Source: UBA11612 sp964475755 (GTDB lineage Bacteria; Pseudomonadota; Alphaproteobacteria; Rhodospirillales; Rhodospirillaceae). From it: a stretch of 64,000 nt of DNA. Within the stretch, counting starts at the first letter, position 1; the number at the start of each line of letters is the position of its first letter. The notes under the pieces were generated by a model. It was not told where the DNA came from. It did not search any database and was given only the letters and a program-made list of their open reading frames with translations. A program made the translations under genes and the position numbers. Shown piece after piece: positions 33,660-41,790 of this stretch. The stretch is from positions 62,001 to 126,000 of the forward strand of contig CAYYXR010000003.1 in assembly GCA_964475755.1 (NCBI GenBank), written 5' to 3'.

Positions 33660-34772
33660 GTGTCCTTCGATGTACTGGTTCAACGCTCCCCTGGAGAAAC
33701 CCGTTACGCTCTGCTGTCTGAAGAGCGGGTTCTTGAGGTCGTGCATCATCGCGACCACTGCATAAATACAGGCGAAGTGTGGGTTGGACGTGCGGGCAAG
33801 AAAGCGCCAGCGGAGCAAGGTATTTTCGTAGACATCGGCGTCGGCCAAAGCGGTCTTCTGGAGATGAGGCCGCCGTATCCTGCGGAAGGTAAATCCATTG
33901 CCGTTGAAATCGCGGTGCCGGCGCGGCCCGGTAAAAGTTGCATTTTGCTCCCCGTGGAAAATTTGACCTGGGACAATTTAGAGAAGCTGCCTTTTCGCCT
34001 GCGCCCACCTACAAGCCCGGTTCTTGAATGGAGCAAGGCCTACGGCGAAGACATTCGGAGCGTCCTATGCGAGCCGCGGTCTCAAGAGGTTCAGCTAAAA
34101 GAAATTCTAAAAAGCTCCATCCCAGCGGTGCAAATCTCAACCGGCAGCAACATCTTTAGCGTCCATGGTGTAGATGAAAAAATCGAATTAAGCCTTCGCA
34201 CCAGGGCGGAGTTGTCTTGTGGTGGAAATGTCGTCATCGAGGAAACGGCAGCTTGCGTCACCATTGACGTAAATGCCGGTCCTGCAAGTCCGCAGGCAGC
34301 AAACCGGGAAGCTTTAGCCGTGATTGCCGAAGAACTCAGATTCAGAAACATTGCCGGTCACATTTTGATTGATGCAATTCCCGCCAAAGGTCGCAGTGCG
34401 TTGCCAAGGCTTATGAGCGGTGCTCTTAAGAATGACAGAGTGAATTGGCACGTGGCCGGACTGACGCCTTTAGGTATGATTGAACTTACACGGCAGCGCG
34501 GCGGCCTGTCGTTGAGAGAAATATTATTGGACTCTAGCGGTGTCCTGAGTGTTGAAAGCATCGGGTTGTTGGCGTTGCGCAGCATTGCGATAGAGGCCAT
34601 CGCTCGAAAGAAAACACGTGCCGCCCTTGAACTATCTCCAATAGTCAAAGAGTGTCTGCAAACGACCTTGTATGACGCACTTAGCGAGGCAGAGAGCGAG
34701 ATCGGTGGTTCGCTGCAGTTGCGGGAAAACCCCCGATTTGATTGGGAAAGAGTTGAATTAAGCTTTGACTAG
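33660..34772 (+). CDS. rng: Ribonuclease E/G family protein, short catalytic core
   Basis: 370 residues from GTG 33660. GEVWVGRAGKKAPAEQGIFVDIG is the divergent S1-type entry, ACVTIDVNAGPAS and GHILIDAIPAKG carry the two metal-binding Asp residues of the RNase E/G catalytic site, and GLTPLGMIELTRQR is the conserved strand before the zinc-link. The CPxCxG zinc-link and everything after it are missing, so it is a minimal core shorter than E. coli RNase G. This short form followed by yacG is common in alphaproteobacteria. No strong ribosome-binding site is visible. Confidence 0.88.
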   Translation: MSFDVLVQRSPGETRYALLSEERVLEVVHHRDHCINTGEVWVGRAGKKAPAEQGIFVDIGVGQSGLLEMRPPYPAEGKSIAVEIAVPARPGKSCILLPVENLTWDNLEKLPFRLRPPTSPVLEWSKAYGEDIRSVLCEPRSQEVQLKEILKSSIPAVQISTGSNIFSVHGVDEKIELSLRTRAELSCGGNVVIEETAACVTIDVNAGPASPQAANREALAVIAEELRFRNIAGHILIDAIPAKGRSALPRLMSGALKNDRVNWHVAGLTPLGMIELTRQRGGLSLREILLDSSGVLSVESIGLLALRSIAIEAIARKKTRAALELSPIVKECLQTTLYDALSEAESEIGGSLQLRENPRFDWERVELSFD

Positions 34773-34778
34773 CCACGG

Positions 34779-35048
34779 ATGGGCACCGACTCTGGTGAGG
34801 CAGTGAGCGACCAGGACATGAACGAAGACCCCTCTGAGATCGACAAAACCGAGCGGTTGGAAAAAGTTAGAGTGTCGGCCGCGAAATGCGTGCGGTGCGG
34901 CCAGCCAGTCCAGGCACGGTTTAGGCCGTTTTGCTCGCAACGGTGCCAGGAGGCCGATCTGGGGGCCTGGGTGACCGAATCGTACCGGGTGGAGACGGAC
35001 GATGGGGGGCCTGCGGGTTCATCTGATGAAACGCCCGGCGGCGCGTAA
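34779..35048 (+). CDS. yacG: DNA gyrase inhibitor YacG (zinc-binding)
   Basis: 89 residues. The YacG zinc knuckle is CVRCGQPVQARFRPFCSQRC, four Cys in the CxxC-x(n)-CxxxC pattern, followed by ADLGAWVTESYRV, the family's second signature. The small protein binds GyrB and blocks DNA binding by gyrase in E. coli. An acidic N-terminal stretch of about 28 residues precedes the knuckle; ATG 34818 (MNEDPSE) is an alternative start. It begins six bases after the RNase E/G stop. Confidence 0.9.
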   Translation: MGTDSGEAVSDQDMNEDPSEIDKTERLEKVRVSAAKCVRCGQPVQARFRPFCSQRCQEADLGAWVTESYRVETDDGGPAGSSDETPGGA

Positions 35049-35143
35049 TCCATGCCCATGTCATTTGGGGGCTGGCGAATTTGGAATTTAAGACAGTCCA
35101 AAAAAAACCTTGAATCTCAGATGTTTCCACCTTGCTCGTGGGC

Positions 35144-35172
35144 TGGACAGTGTGAGTGTTCTCTTTTATAAA
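35144..35172 (+). promoter_or_regulatory. Sigma-70-type promoter of tRNA-Phe
   Basis: TGGACA (35144-35149) and TATAAA (35167-35172) are separated by 17 bases, and the tRNA begins 34 bases after the -10. This is the best housekeeping promoter seen in the window. Confidence 0.6.
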
Positions 35173-35205
35173 GCGCCGCCTTTCCATGGTACATTGTGCC
35201 TCTTC

Positions 35206-35281
35206 GCCCAGGTAGCTCAGTTGGTAGAGCAAGGGACTGAAAATCCCTGTGTCGGCGGTTCGATTCCGTCCCTGGGCACCA
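35206..35281 (+). tRNA. tRNA-Phe (GAA)
   Basis: A 76-base cloverleaf. The acceptor arms GCCCAGG and CCTGGGC pair fully and the CCA end is encoded at 35279-35281. D-arm AGCTCAGTTGGTAGAGC, anticodon stem AGGGA/TCCCT around loop CTGAAAA (anticodon GAA), and T-arm GCGGTTCGATTCCGT are regular. Confidence 0.97.
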
Positions 35282-35590
35282 CTATCAAATCGTTGATGTG
35301 ATGGTGCGGCGCACAAATTATATTTGCGATGCAATACGAATAATTCGCGCCCCATATCCGGGTGCCATATCAGGCATTTTTCCGCCGTATCCAGCCAATT
35401 CTGTCGCAAACTGTTACCAAACTGTCCTGACGGATATTGTTGGAATCGGTATACTATTAGACACGTGTATAGTGAAATTTGGCTCCCGGCGTTGAATCGA
35501 ATCAACGCGGAATGGCGGACCACTATAGGCGGGTGTATCGTCTTGCCTGGAGCAATATTTACTGAACTTTAGATGAAGTGGAGGAGCGGA
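35282..35590. other. 309-base region between tRNA-Phe and the exported-protein cluster
   Basis: It contains no credible gene. The notable content is a direct-repeat element at 35401-35428, a TATACT at 35450-35455, and GTGGAGGAG just before ATG 35591. Confidence 0.6.
35401..35428 (+). promoter_or_regulatory. Candidate Pho box (three direct repeats)
   Basis: CTGTCGC (35401-35407), CTGTTAC (35411-35417) and CTGTCCT (35422-35428) lie in direct repeat at 10- and 11-base spacing. The last two form a 7-4-7 unit, CTGTTAC-CAAA-CTGTCCT, close to the PhoB consensus. TATACT at 35450-35455 is a possible -10, although 21 rather than about 10 bases downstream. It would control the gene at 35591. Confidence 0.5.
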
Positions 35591-36730
35591 ATGTTTTCCG
35601 TTTGTGGCTCACAACTAGAATCAAACAAAAGTAGCCGTCACTGGCGTTCTTTTGCGATTTCAGCAGCTAGTGTCGCGAGTGTCGCGCTGATGGCGCAGAC
35701 CGCTTCGGCAGCTGAGTCGAAAAGCTTTGCCGTGAACATGTTCACCGTGGCCACAATTCAGACGGAAGAGAATTGTCCCCACGGTCTTAATCCGTTGTCG
35801 GATGTTTATTACGAACGCGAGCTCAAACGCCTGGGATACGAGCCCGACGAAATCGAAGATCTTATGAAGGATTTCCCGAGCGGCGGTTATCAGCCGATTG
35901 TGATCAATCGCGGTCGTGACGAAGACGGCAATCCGGTCAATATCTATGCTCATCCATATGCACAGCCTGATCCGCACCTAATGTTGGTGGAAGGTAAGGC
36001 CGGTTATGGTTTTAACTTGGACGGCAAAGTGTCCGACGATGACTTTAACGACCCGGTAACAGGCGAAAAAGGTATCGACAATCAATTGTGGCGCGCCATT
36101 GGCTGCACCCACAACTACCATATTAGCTTACCCGAAATTGCTCTTTATCCTTACGCACAGTGGGATGGTACACGCGATACGTCAGGTGCTTGGCTCATTA
36201 CCGTCAGCGGTGTGGACGACTGGAACAACGATAGTGAAGTCACGGTGACCTTCGATAAAGCCATCGAACCCATCATTCGTGATGCCAATGGCAATACCGT
36301 TGCGGATATGACGTTCCGCGTGGATCCGAGCTCACGGTCAACGAGCGTTGCTAAGGGCGCGATCAAGAACGGCGAATTGACGACAGAGCCATTCCATTTC
36401 TTCTTTGTGTCTGATCCGGGCGTTATGCCTGAGTTTGATTTAAAGGATGCGCGCGTTCGCGCGACCTTTACGGAAGACGGTGAGATGGACGCCTACTTGG
36501 GCGGCTTTCACGATTACATGAAATTCTATTGGGCCATGGCGCAGGGTGGTTGGACGTTTGAGCATTCGACCGGTCTAGACCTGCCTGGCATATACAATGC
36601 GTTGAAGAAGGTGGCGGACTTCGATCCTGATCCTAAAACAGGTCAAAACAGAGCTGTTTCTGGTACGTGGTGGTTTGATGCCGTGCCGGCATACATCATC
36701 AGCCCCGAAAACGTGGCGCAAAATCAGTAA
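35591..36730 (+). CDS. Secreted protein of unknown function, first gene of the exported cluster
   Basis: 379 residues from ATG 35591, with GGAGGAG just upstream. A signal peptide (HWRSFAISAASVASVALMAQTASA, cut before AES) predicts export. The mature protein is acidic and rich in Asp, Asn and Tyr, with two Cys (CPHG, GCTHN) and a His-Asn-Tyr-His cluster (THNYHIS). Patches such as GRDEDGNPVNIYAHPYAQPD and SGAWLITVSGVDDWNNDSEVTV suggest beta structure. I do not recognise a family. It lies 28 bases upstream of the DUF1592 gene and its product is probably its partner in the envelope. Confidence 0.75.
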   Translation: MFSVCGSQLESNKSSRHWRSFAISAASVASVALMAQTASAAESKSFAVNMFTVATIQTEENCPHGLNPLSDVYYERELKRLGYEPDEIEDLMKDFPSGGYQPIVINRGRDEDGNPVNIYAHPYAQPDPHLMLVEGKAGYGFNLDGKVSDDDFNDPVTGEKGIDNQLWRAIGCTHNYHISLPEIALYPYAQWDGTRDTSGAWLITVSGVDDWNNDSEVTVTFDKAIEPIIRDANGNTVADMTFRVDPSSRSTSVAKGAIKNGELTTEPFHFFFVSDPGVMPEFDLKDARVRATFTEDGEMDAYLGGFHDYMKFYWAMAQGGWTFEHSTGLDLPGIYNALKKVADFDPDPKTGQNRAVSGTWWFDAVPAYIISPENVAQNQ

Positions 36731-36758
36731 AGCTTTGAGAGACAGGGAACCGATTGAA

Positions 36759-38465
36759 ATGAGAAATGTATTTAAGTTTGGTGCAAAGCAGGCGGGCTAT
36801 ATTAGCGTTGCGGCCGCGCTGGCATTGACGGGCTGCGCGCCTGGCGAAACGGACATGGCGTCAAGCTTGCCGGCTGTTTCTCCTGATGTCGGCGGTCCGA
36901 CCGTTGTGCGCCGGCTGACCCGCAATCAGTACGAAACCATAATCCATGACTTGTTCGGCAAGAGTGTCGTGGTGGGCGGACCTTTTGAACCGGATGTGCG
37001 CGAAAATGGTCTGCTCGCTGTTGGCGCGAGCAACGTTAGTATCGCGTCCACGGGTCTTGAATCTTATACCAACATGGCGCGCAACATCGTGGCGCAGGTG
37101 TTCGAATCCGAGCGCCGTGAAATGCTTCTCGGATGTACGCCAGCAGCCGTCGATCAGCCTGACGACGCTTGCGCAGAGCAGTTCCTTGAGCGTGTTGGCC
37201 GCTATATGTATCGCCGTCCGCTGACAGAGGACGAACTGCAGGACCGCGTTGCAGCGGCAAACGAAGCGACGAAGATTCGTGGAGATTTTTATCTCGGACT
37301 TGAAACCAGCCTCGTAACAATGCTGGTGTCGCCGAACTTCCTGTTCATTCATGAGAGTTCGGAACCAGACCCGAATAATCCTGGCTTTGAACGTCTTGAC
37401 GCTTACTCCAAAGCTACGCGCCTCAGCTTTTTCCTCTGGAACAATGCGCCAGACGAGCGGTTGTTGGATGCAGCGGAAAGCGGTGCGTTGCATACGCGCA
37501 AGGGAGTCATAGAGCAGGTTGATCGTATGCTTGACTCGCCGCAAGTGGCGGAAGGGGTGCGCGGCTTCTTCTCGGATATGCTCGAATTCGATCATTTCGA
37601 TACGTTGTCGAAAGATCAGGTGCTCTATCCGAAGTTCAACTTCACTGTGGCGGAAGCTGCTCAGGAGCAAACGCTTCGCACGATCGTGGATCACTTGCTT
37701 GTGAAGGAGGGTGACTACCGCGATCTTTACACCACGGGTAACACATTTCTAACGCGACCGCTGGCCGCGCTCTACCAAGTGCCGCTGTCTTCACTCAGCA
37801 ATGAGTGGGTACCCTACGAGTTTCCGCAAGATGCACAGCAGGCCGGTATTTTGACTCACGCCAGCTTTGTATCGCTGCACTCGCATCCGGCCCGTACGTC
37901 GCCAACATTGCGCGGAATGGCGCTTCGCGAAGTGCTGCTCTGCCAAAAAGTTCCCGATCCGCCCGGCGATGTCGACTTCAAGATCGTTCAGGATACGGAA
38001 AATCCGAACTTTAAGACTGTGCGTCAGCGTCTGGATGCTCACGCCAGCGAACCCATGTGTGTCGGATGCCACAAGATCACCGACCCCATGGGGCTTGCTC
38101 TTGAGAACTACGACACGATTGGTGGATTTCGCACATCGGAGAACGGTGAGCCAATTGACACCAGCGGCTCTCTGGATGGGGCGGCGTTTACCGATGCGAA
38201 GGGATTGGGCTTGGCCGTTCGCAACAATCCTTCCACATCGTCTTGTATCGTTGACCGGGTCTACTCCTATGGTGTTGGCCGCAAGCCCACCAAGATGGAG
38301 TCAGACTGGCTCAAGGAAATTGTACTGAAGGATTTCGAAGCGAACGGATACCAGTTCCGCAATCTTCTAAGGCGTGTTGCCATTAGCGATCCCTTTTTCC
38401 GCGTAACGTCGCCCGAGGCGGATGAGTCCGCGCCTGCATTGGCCTCGGCCGAACCCAACAATTAA
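36759..38465 (+). CDS. Haem c lipoprotein of the DUF1587/1595/1592/1588/1585 group
   Basis: 568 residues from ATG 36759. The lipobox SVAAALALTGCAPGE gives a lipoprotein with acylated Cys. The mature part runs as in 'planctomycete cytochrome' proteins: VRRLTRNQYETIIHDLFG (DUF1587), RYMYRRPLTEDEL (DUF1595), RLSFFLWNNAPDERLL and LSKDQVLYPKFN (DUF1592), SPTLRGMALREVLLCQKVPDPP, then MCVGCHKITDPMGLALENYD (DUF1588 with a CxxCH haem c site), ending in VYSYGVGRKPT (DUF1585). One covalent haem is expected. The family is abundant in planctomycetes and myxobacteria and has no proven function. It is always or nearly always paired with DUF1552, as here. Confidence 0.88.
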   Translation: MRNVFKFGAKQAGYISVAAALALTGCAPGETDMASSLPAVSPDVGGPTVVRRLTRNQYETIIHDLFGKSVVVGGPFEPDVRENGLLAVGASNVSIASTGLESYTNMARNIVAQVFESERREMLLGCTPAAVDQPDDACAEQFLERVGRYMYRRPLTEDELQDRVAAANEATKIRGDFYLGLETSLVTMLVSPNFLFIHESSEPDPNNPGFERLDAYSKATRLSFFLWNNAPDERLLDAAESGALHTRKGVIEQVDRMLDSPQVAEGVRGFFSDMLEFDHFDTLSKDQVLYPKFNFTVAEAAQEQTLRTIVDHLLVKEGDYRDLYTTGNTFLTRPLAALYQVPLSSLSNEWVPYEFPQDAQQAGILTHASFVSLHSHPARTSPTLRGMALREVLLCQKVPDPPGDVDFKIVQDTENPNFKTVRQRLDAHASEPMCVGCHKITDPMGLALENYDTIGGFRTSENGEPIDTSGSLDGAAFTDAKGLGLAVRNNPSTSSCIVDRVYSYGVGRKPTKMESDWLKEIVLKDFEANGYQFRNLLRRVAISDPFFRVTSPEADESAPALASAEPNN

Positions 38466-38479
38466 CGGAGGATGTAGAA

Positions 38480-39850
38480 ATGAGCGTAGTAAACAGATTG
38501 GCCAGCCGCCGTCGGGTTCTCCGCGGCGTGATGAACGGAGGCGCTGTTACCGTTGCCCTGCCGTTCCTTGATTGTTTCCTGAATTCCAACGGAACAGCGT
38601 TGGCTGCGACCGGCAAAGATCTGCCGGTGGTGTTCGGCAACTGGTATTGGGGCTGCGGCCTCACGCCGGGCCGTTGGGAGCCAGCCATGGTTGGTAAGAT
38701 CGAAGGAGATCTGCCTCCGGAGATCGCAACGCTTGAGCCTTTCAGAGATAAACTCAACGTCTATTCGGGCATGAAGGTTTACCTCGACGGAAAGCCGCCG
38801 CGTCCGCACACCAGCGGCCGTCAAGCGTGCCAATCCGGTCACGTGATCGCCGGCGACGGTGACGGTGAAATGGAAAGCGTTGACTCCATCATTTCCGGTG
38901 TGGTCGGCCGTCGTACCCGTTTCCGTTCGTTGGAAGTTGCCGGTACCGGCAATCCTCGCGACAGCGTCAGCCGTCGTAGCGCAACGGTGTTGAACCCGTC
39001 CGAAGCCGATCCGGCGAAGCTGTACTCCCGGGTGTTCGGTCCCGAGTTCGTCGATCCCAATGCGGCGAACTTCAAGCCTGATCCGCGCACGATGGCAGAG
39101 CGCAGTGCCCTTACCGCTGTTAAAGAAGAGCGGGACGCACTGATGAAGGACCTGGGCGCTTCCGACCGTCAGCGCCTGGACGAATACTTCACGTCATTGC
39201 GTGAACTTGAGGGTCGTCTCGACATCGAACTCAGCAAGCCGGCACCTCTCGAAGCCTGCTCGGTGCCTGAGCAGGTCGCCAGCTTTGAGACGAGTGAGAA
39301 GTTCTACTCGGGTGTTGAAATCGATGCCGTGATCGAGCGCAACAAATTGTTCTCTCGCTTGTTGGCCCACGCTGTGGCGTGTGACCAGACCCGGGTGTTC
39401 AACGTGTCGTTCAACGATTCCCAGTCAAGCTTGCGTAAGGCTGGCGACACCACCACGCACCACATCCTCACCCACGAGGAAGCGATCGATGAAGAGGTCG
39501 GGTATCAGCCGCGCGCAACGTGGTTCTTCTCGCCGATCATCGAAGGCCTTGCAACGATGGCACAGGAACTCGAAAACATCCGCGAAGGTGACGGCACGCT
39601 TCTTGACCGCACCTTGATGATGGACAGCAGTGAAACCGGATTTGCCAAATTCCATGGTACCGAAAACCTTCCATTGCTGAGCCTCGGCCGTGCGGGTGGA
39701 CGCATCAAGACCGGTATTCACGTGCAGGCGAAGGGCGATGCGGTGACCCGCGTCGGCCTGACGATGCAGCAGGTCATGGGCGTTTCGACCAGCTCATGGG
39801 GCACGGGCTCCATGCAGACCTCGAAGACCATCAGCGAGATCTTGGCCTAA
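38480..39850 (+). CDS. Tat-exported DUF1552 protein
   Basis: 456 residues. SRRRVLRGVMNGGAVTVALP is a twin-arginine signal, implying export of a folded, possibly metal-binding protein. DUF1552 features follow: VFGNWYWGCGLTPGRWEP, LNVYSGMKVY, RPHTSGRQACQSGH, SVDSIISGVVGRRTRF, RRSATVLNPSEADPAKLYSRVFG, DQTRVFNVSFND and MDSSETGFAKFHGTENLP. The fold is thought to be related to alkaline-phosphatase/sulfatase proteins, but the true activity is unknown. The usual HxxSHH cluster appears altered here (HTSGRQ). It starts 14 bases after the haem lipoprotein stop and ends at a strong terminator. Confidence 0.88.
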   Translation: MSVVNRLASRRRVLRGVMNGGAVTVALPFLDCFLNSNGTALAATGKDLPVVFGNWYWGCGLTPGRWEPAMVGKIEGDLPPEIATLEPFRDKLNVYSGMKVYLDGKPPRPHTSGRQACQSGHVIAGDGDGEMESVDSIISGVVGRRTRFRSLEVAGTGNPRDSVSRRSATVLNPSEADPAKLYSRVFGPEFVDPNAANFKPDPRTMAERSALTAVKEERDALMKDLGASDRQRLDEYFTSLRELEGRLDIELSKPAPLEACSVPEQVASFETSEKFYSGVEIDAVIERNKLFSRLLAHAVACDQTRVFNVSFNDSQSSLRKAGDTTTHHILTHEEAIDEEVGYQPRATWFFSPIIEGLATMAQELENIREGDGTLLDRTLMMDSSETGFAKFHGTENLPLLSLGRAGGRIKTGIHVQAKGDAVTRVGLTMQQVMGVSTSSWGTGSMQTSKTISEILA

Positions 39851-39871
39851 CAGCCTGGCTGTAAAAAATCA

Positions 39872-39925
39872 GGTGCTGCGCGCTATTGTTCCGACAAAGC
39901 GCGCAGCACCAGTTTTCTTTTTTGG
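39872..39925 (+). terminator. Strong Rho-independent terminator after the DUF1552 gene
   Basis: A perfect 13-bp stem has arms at 39872-39884 and 39898-39910 with a 13-base loop, followed by TTTT-C-TTTTTT. It ends the transcript of the secreted protein, DUF1592 and DUF1552 genes. Confidence 0.9.
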
Positions 39926-39990
39926 TTTAAATTCATAATGACCGCTTGGATTTCTAACTAACAACCCAATTGCATATGGGAGAGAGACAG

Positions 39991-41460
39991 ATGCGAGCAT
40001 CATTCTCGCTGACATTAACGGGCTTGGCCGCGGCGATTTGCACGGCAGGCGCGATATCCGGCACCGCATTGGCGGCGGATTCGACACCCCTCGCGGCACC
40101 GCTGGGCGTAACGTACACCACAGTGGAACCGACGTTGCCGCCGGGTGTGTCCCCGGAACAGATCGCTATGGCTCGTCAATTGGGCTTTCTAAAAAACACT
40201 GCCGTTTTTGCTAACGTCGACGGTTTACCTTTGTACAAATACGATCCGGCGCCCAAGCTCTCTTCTGATTCCACAATTGGTGCGTTGGTGGACAACGAAG
40301 ACTCCAAAGCGGTTCTGGAAAAGCACTTCCCGGGCATTTCAACAAACCCGGCCTTGGGTCAAGCGCGCAGCTTGACGCTGAAGGCCGTAAAGCAGTTCCT
40401 GCCCGGGCTGACCGACGACAAAATGAAGGAAATCGACAAGGAGCTTGCCGCGATCGAAGTGCCTCTCGATCCGGCCAACGCTTTTTGTGTCGACGAATGC
40501 GCCGAGGTGTGGCCTCCGTTTTTGGCGCGTGAAGATGCGCAGCCTGTCGGGCTGTGGTCCATTGTGCAAAGACCGGACGGGACTTCGCAGTGGGCGTTTG
40601 AAGGTAAACCGTTGCACAGCTACACCAAGGACGACGAACCCGGCGTTGCCAAGGGCGATAAGGTGGAAGGCAAGTGGGCACAAGCTGTCCGCAAAGACTT
40701 TCCGGCATTCCCGATGCCCGTTGGCCTAGGTGTGGGTGAAACACTGCGCTTCAACGCCAAGGTGCTGCTCAGCGCCGAAGAGATGACGTTATACACATTT
40801 GATCGCGATGAACCGGGTGTTTCAAATTGTTCGGGCCAATGCGCACGTATTTGGCCTCCTCTTGAAGCGCCTCGCTTAGCGGTTCCGGTCGGCGATTTCT
40901 CCGTCATTAGCCGCACCGATGGAATCAAGCAGTGGGCGTACATGGGTAAGCCTTTATATACGTTCACTGGCGATGACCGGGTGGGCGATGCCCATGGCGA
41001 TGGCGTTGCAAACGTTTGGCATCAGGCAGAACTCGTTCGCTATTACTTCCCGTATGACATTGAGGTGCGCGAGCACGCAAAGCATGGTCCCATGCTGGCC
41101 ACGACAGATGGAATGACCCTTTACGCTCGTGATGCGCATCGGTTTACACTGGCCGGCGGCAGCCATGATGACCGGCGTGCTCTTCGCGGCAATCCGGACA
41201 CAGGAGCGCGGTTGGGCCTCTCCGCATGCACCGACGATTGCCTCGATGACTTCAAGCCTCATTTGGCGCCTGCCGATGCTCAGCCCTGGGGTGATTGGAC
41301 AATCATCGAGCGTGGTGATGGAACGCGCCAATGGGCGTATCGGGCTTTTCCGCTCTACACTTATGTAGGCGATAGCGAGCCCGGCGATGCCATCGCACAT
41401 GATATGTACGAATTGACGGACGGCACGACCGGCCTGTTTTGGCGGGTTGCGCTGCCCTAG
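39991..41460 (+). CDS. Exported protein with three COG4315 'secreted repeat' units
   Basis: 489 residues from ATG 39991, with GGGAGAGAG as ribosome-binding site. A signal peptide is cleaved after SGTALA. Three repeats related to the Lipoprotein_15/COG4315 unit follow, each with a Cys pair and a closing block. Repeat 1 has FCVDECAEVWPP and QWAFEGKPLHSYTKDDEPG, plus an inserted helical segment of about 80 residues. Repeat 2 has NCSGQCARIWPP and QWAYMGKPLYTFTGDD. Repeat 3 has ACTDDCLDDF and QWAYRAFPLYTYVGD. The function of the family is unknown; disulfides or cofactor binding through the Cys pairs are possible. It stands alone between two terminators. Confidence 0.85.
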   Translation: MRASFSLTLTGLAAAICTAGAISGTALAADSTPLAAPLGVTYTTVEPTLPPGVSPEQIAMARQLGFLKNTAVFANVDGLPLYKYDPAPKLSSDSTIGALVDNEDSKAVLEKHFPGISTNPALGQARSLTLKAVKQFLPGLTDDKMKEIDKELAAIEVPLDPANAFCVDECAEVWPPFLAREDAQPVGLWSIVQRPDGTSQWAFEGKPLHSYTKDDEPGVAKGDKVEGKWAQAVRKDFPAFPMPVGLGVGETLRFNAKVLLSAEEMTLYTFDRDEPGVSNCSGQCARIWPPLEAPRLAVPVGDFSVISRTDGIKQWAYMGKPLYTFTGDDRVGDAHGDGVANVWHQAELVRYYFPYDIEVREHAKHGPMLATTDGMTLYARDAHRFTLAGGSHDDRRALRGNPDTGARLGLSACTDDCLDDFKPHLAPADAQPWGDWTIIERGDGTRQWAYRAFPLYTYVGDSEPGDAIAHDMYELTDGTTGLFWRVALP

Positions 41461-41487
41461 CTCAAGCGTAATTCGGACCTTCTAAAG

Positions 41488-41518
41488 CCGCGCTGCCCTA
41501 CCGGACAGCGCGGTTTTT
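41488..41518 (+). terminator. Rho-independent terminator after the COG4315-repeat gene
   Basis: Perfect 8-bp stem CCGCGCTG (41488-41495) and CAGCGCGG (41506-41513), followed by five T residues. Confidence 0.9.
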
Positions 41519-41576
41519 CTATGTGAACTCATACGCCTACGCGGCGGGCATGCCGTCACGCCGCAACTCAATTTAC

Positions 41577-41589
41577 GATAATCACTATC
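41577..41589 (+). promoter_or_regulatory. Fur-box-like palindrome
   Basis: GATAATCACTATC matches 12 of the last 13 positions of the classical 19-bp Fur consensus and is an imperfect palindrome. It lies about 200 bases before the porin start. One such match can arise by chance. Confidence 0.35.
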
Positions 41590-41790
41590 GCTAACGGGCT
41601 TGGACTGGCTAATTTTCAGCCAGAATCTCTCAGAAACCCTTGTAATTCCGGCTATTTTTATATTGAAAGTGCGAATGCGTTGCAGTACTAAAAACAGCAA
41701 TCAGCTTGCGAATAACAGTCATTAGCTGACCAAGAAAGAGTGGTCCGCAACCGTTATCGGAACACATCAGCTCAACAGGGATGCAACCAA

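Larger units (their letters stand above)
41461..41790. other. 330-base intergenic region before the porin
   Basis: It holds a terminator (41488-41518), a Fur-box-like palindrome (41577-41589) and AT-rich sequence to 41700. No small ORF with a ribosome-binding site was found. Confidence 0.6.

Noticed and set aside
36861..37694. 277-codon minus-strand frame inside the haem lipoprotein gene
   Set aside because: It is antisense to a gene with a lipobox, a CxxCH motif and multiple family signatures; the product is not domain-like.
41640..41740. Possible Pho box on the minus strand upstream of the porin (CTGTTAT and CTGTTTT about 21 bases apart)
   Set aside because: No half-site lies at the required 11-base spacing and the orientation is away from the porin.
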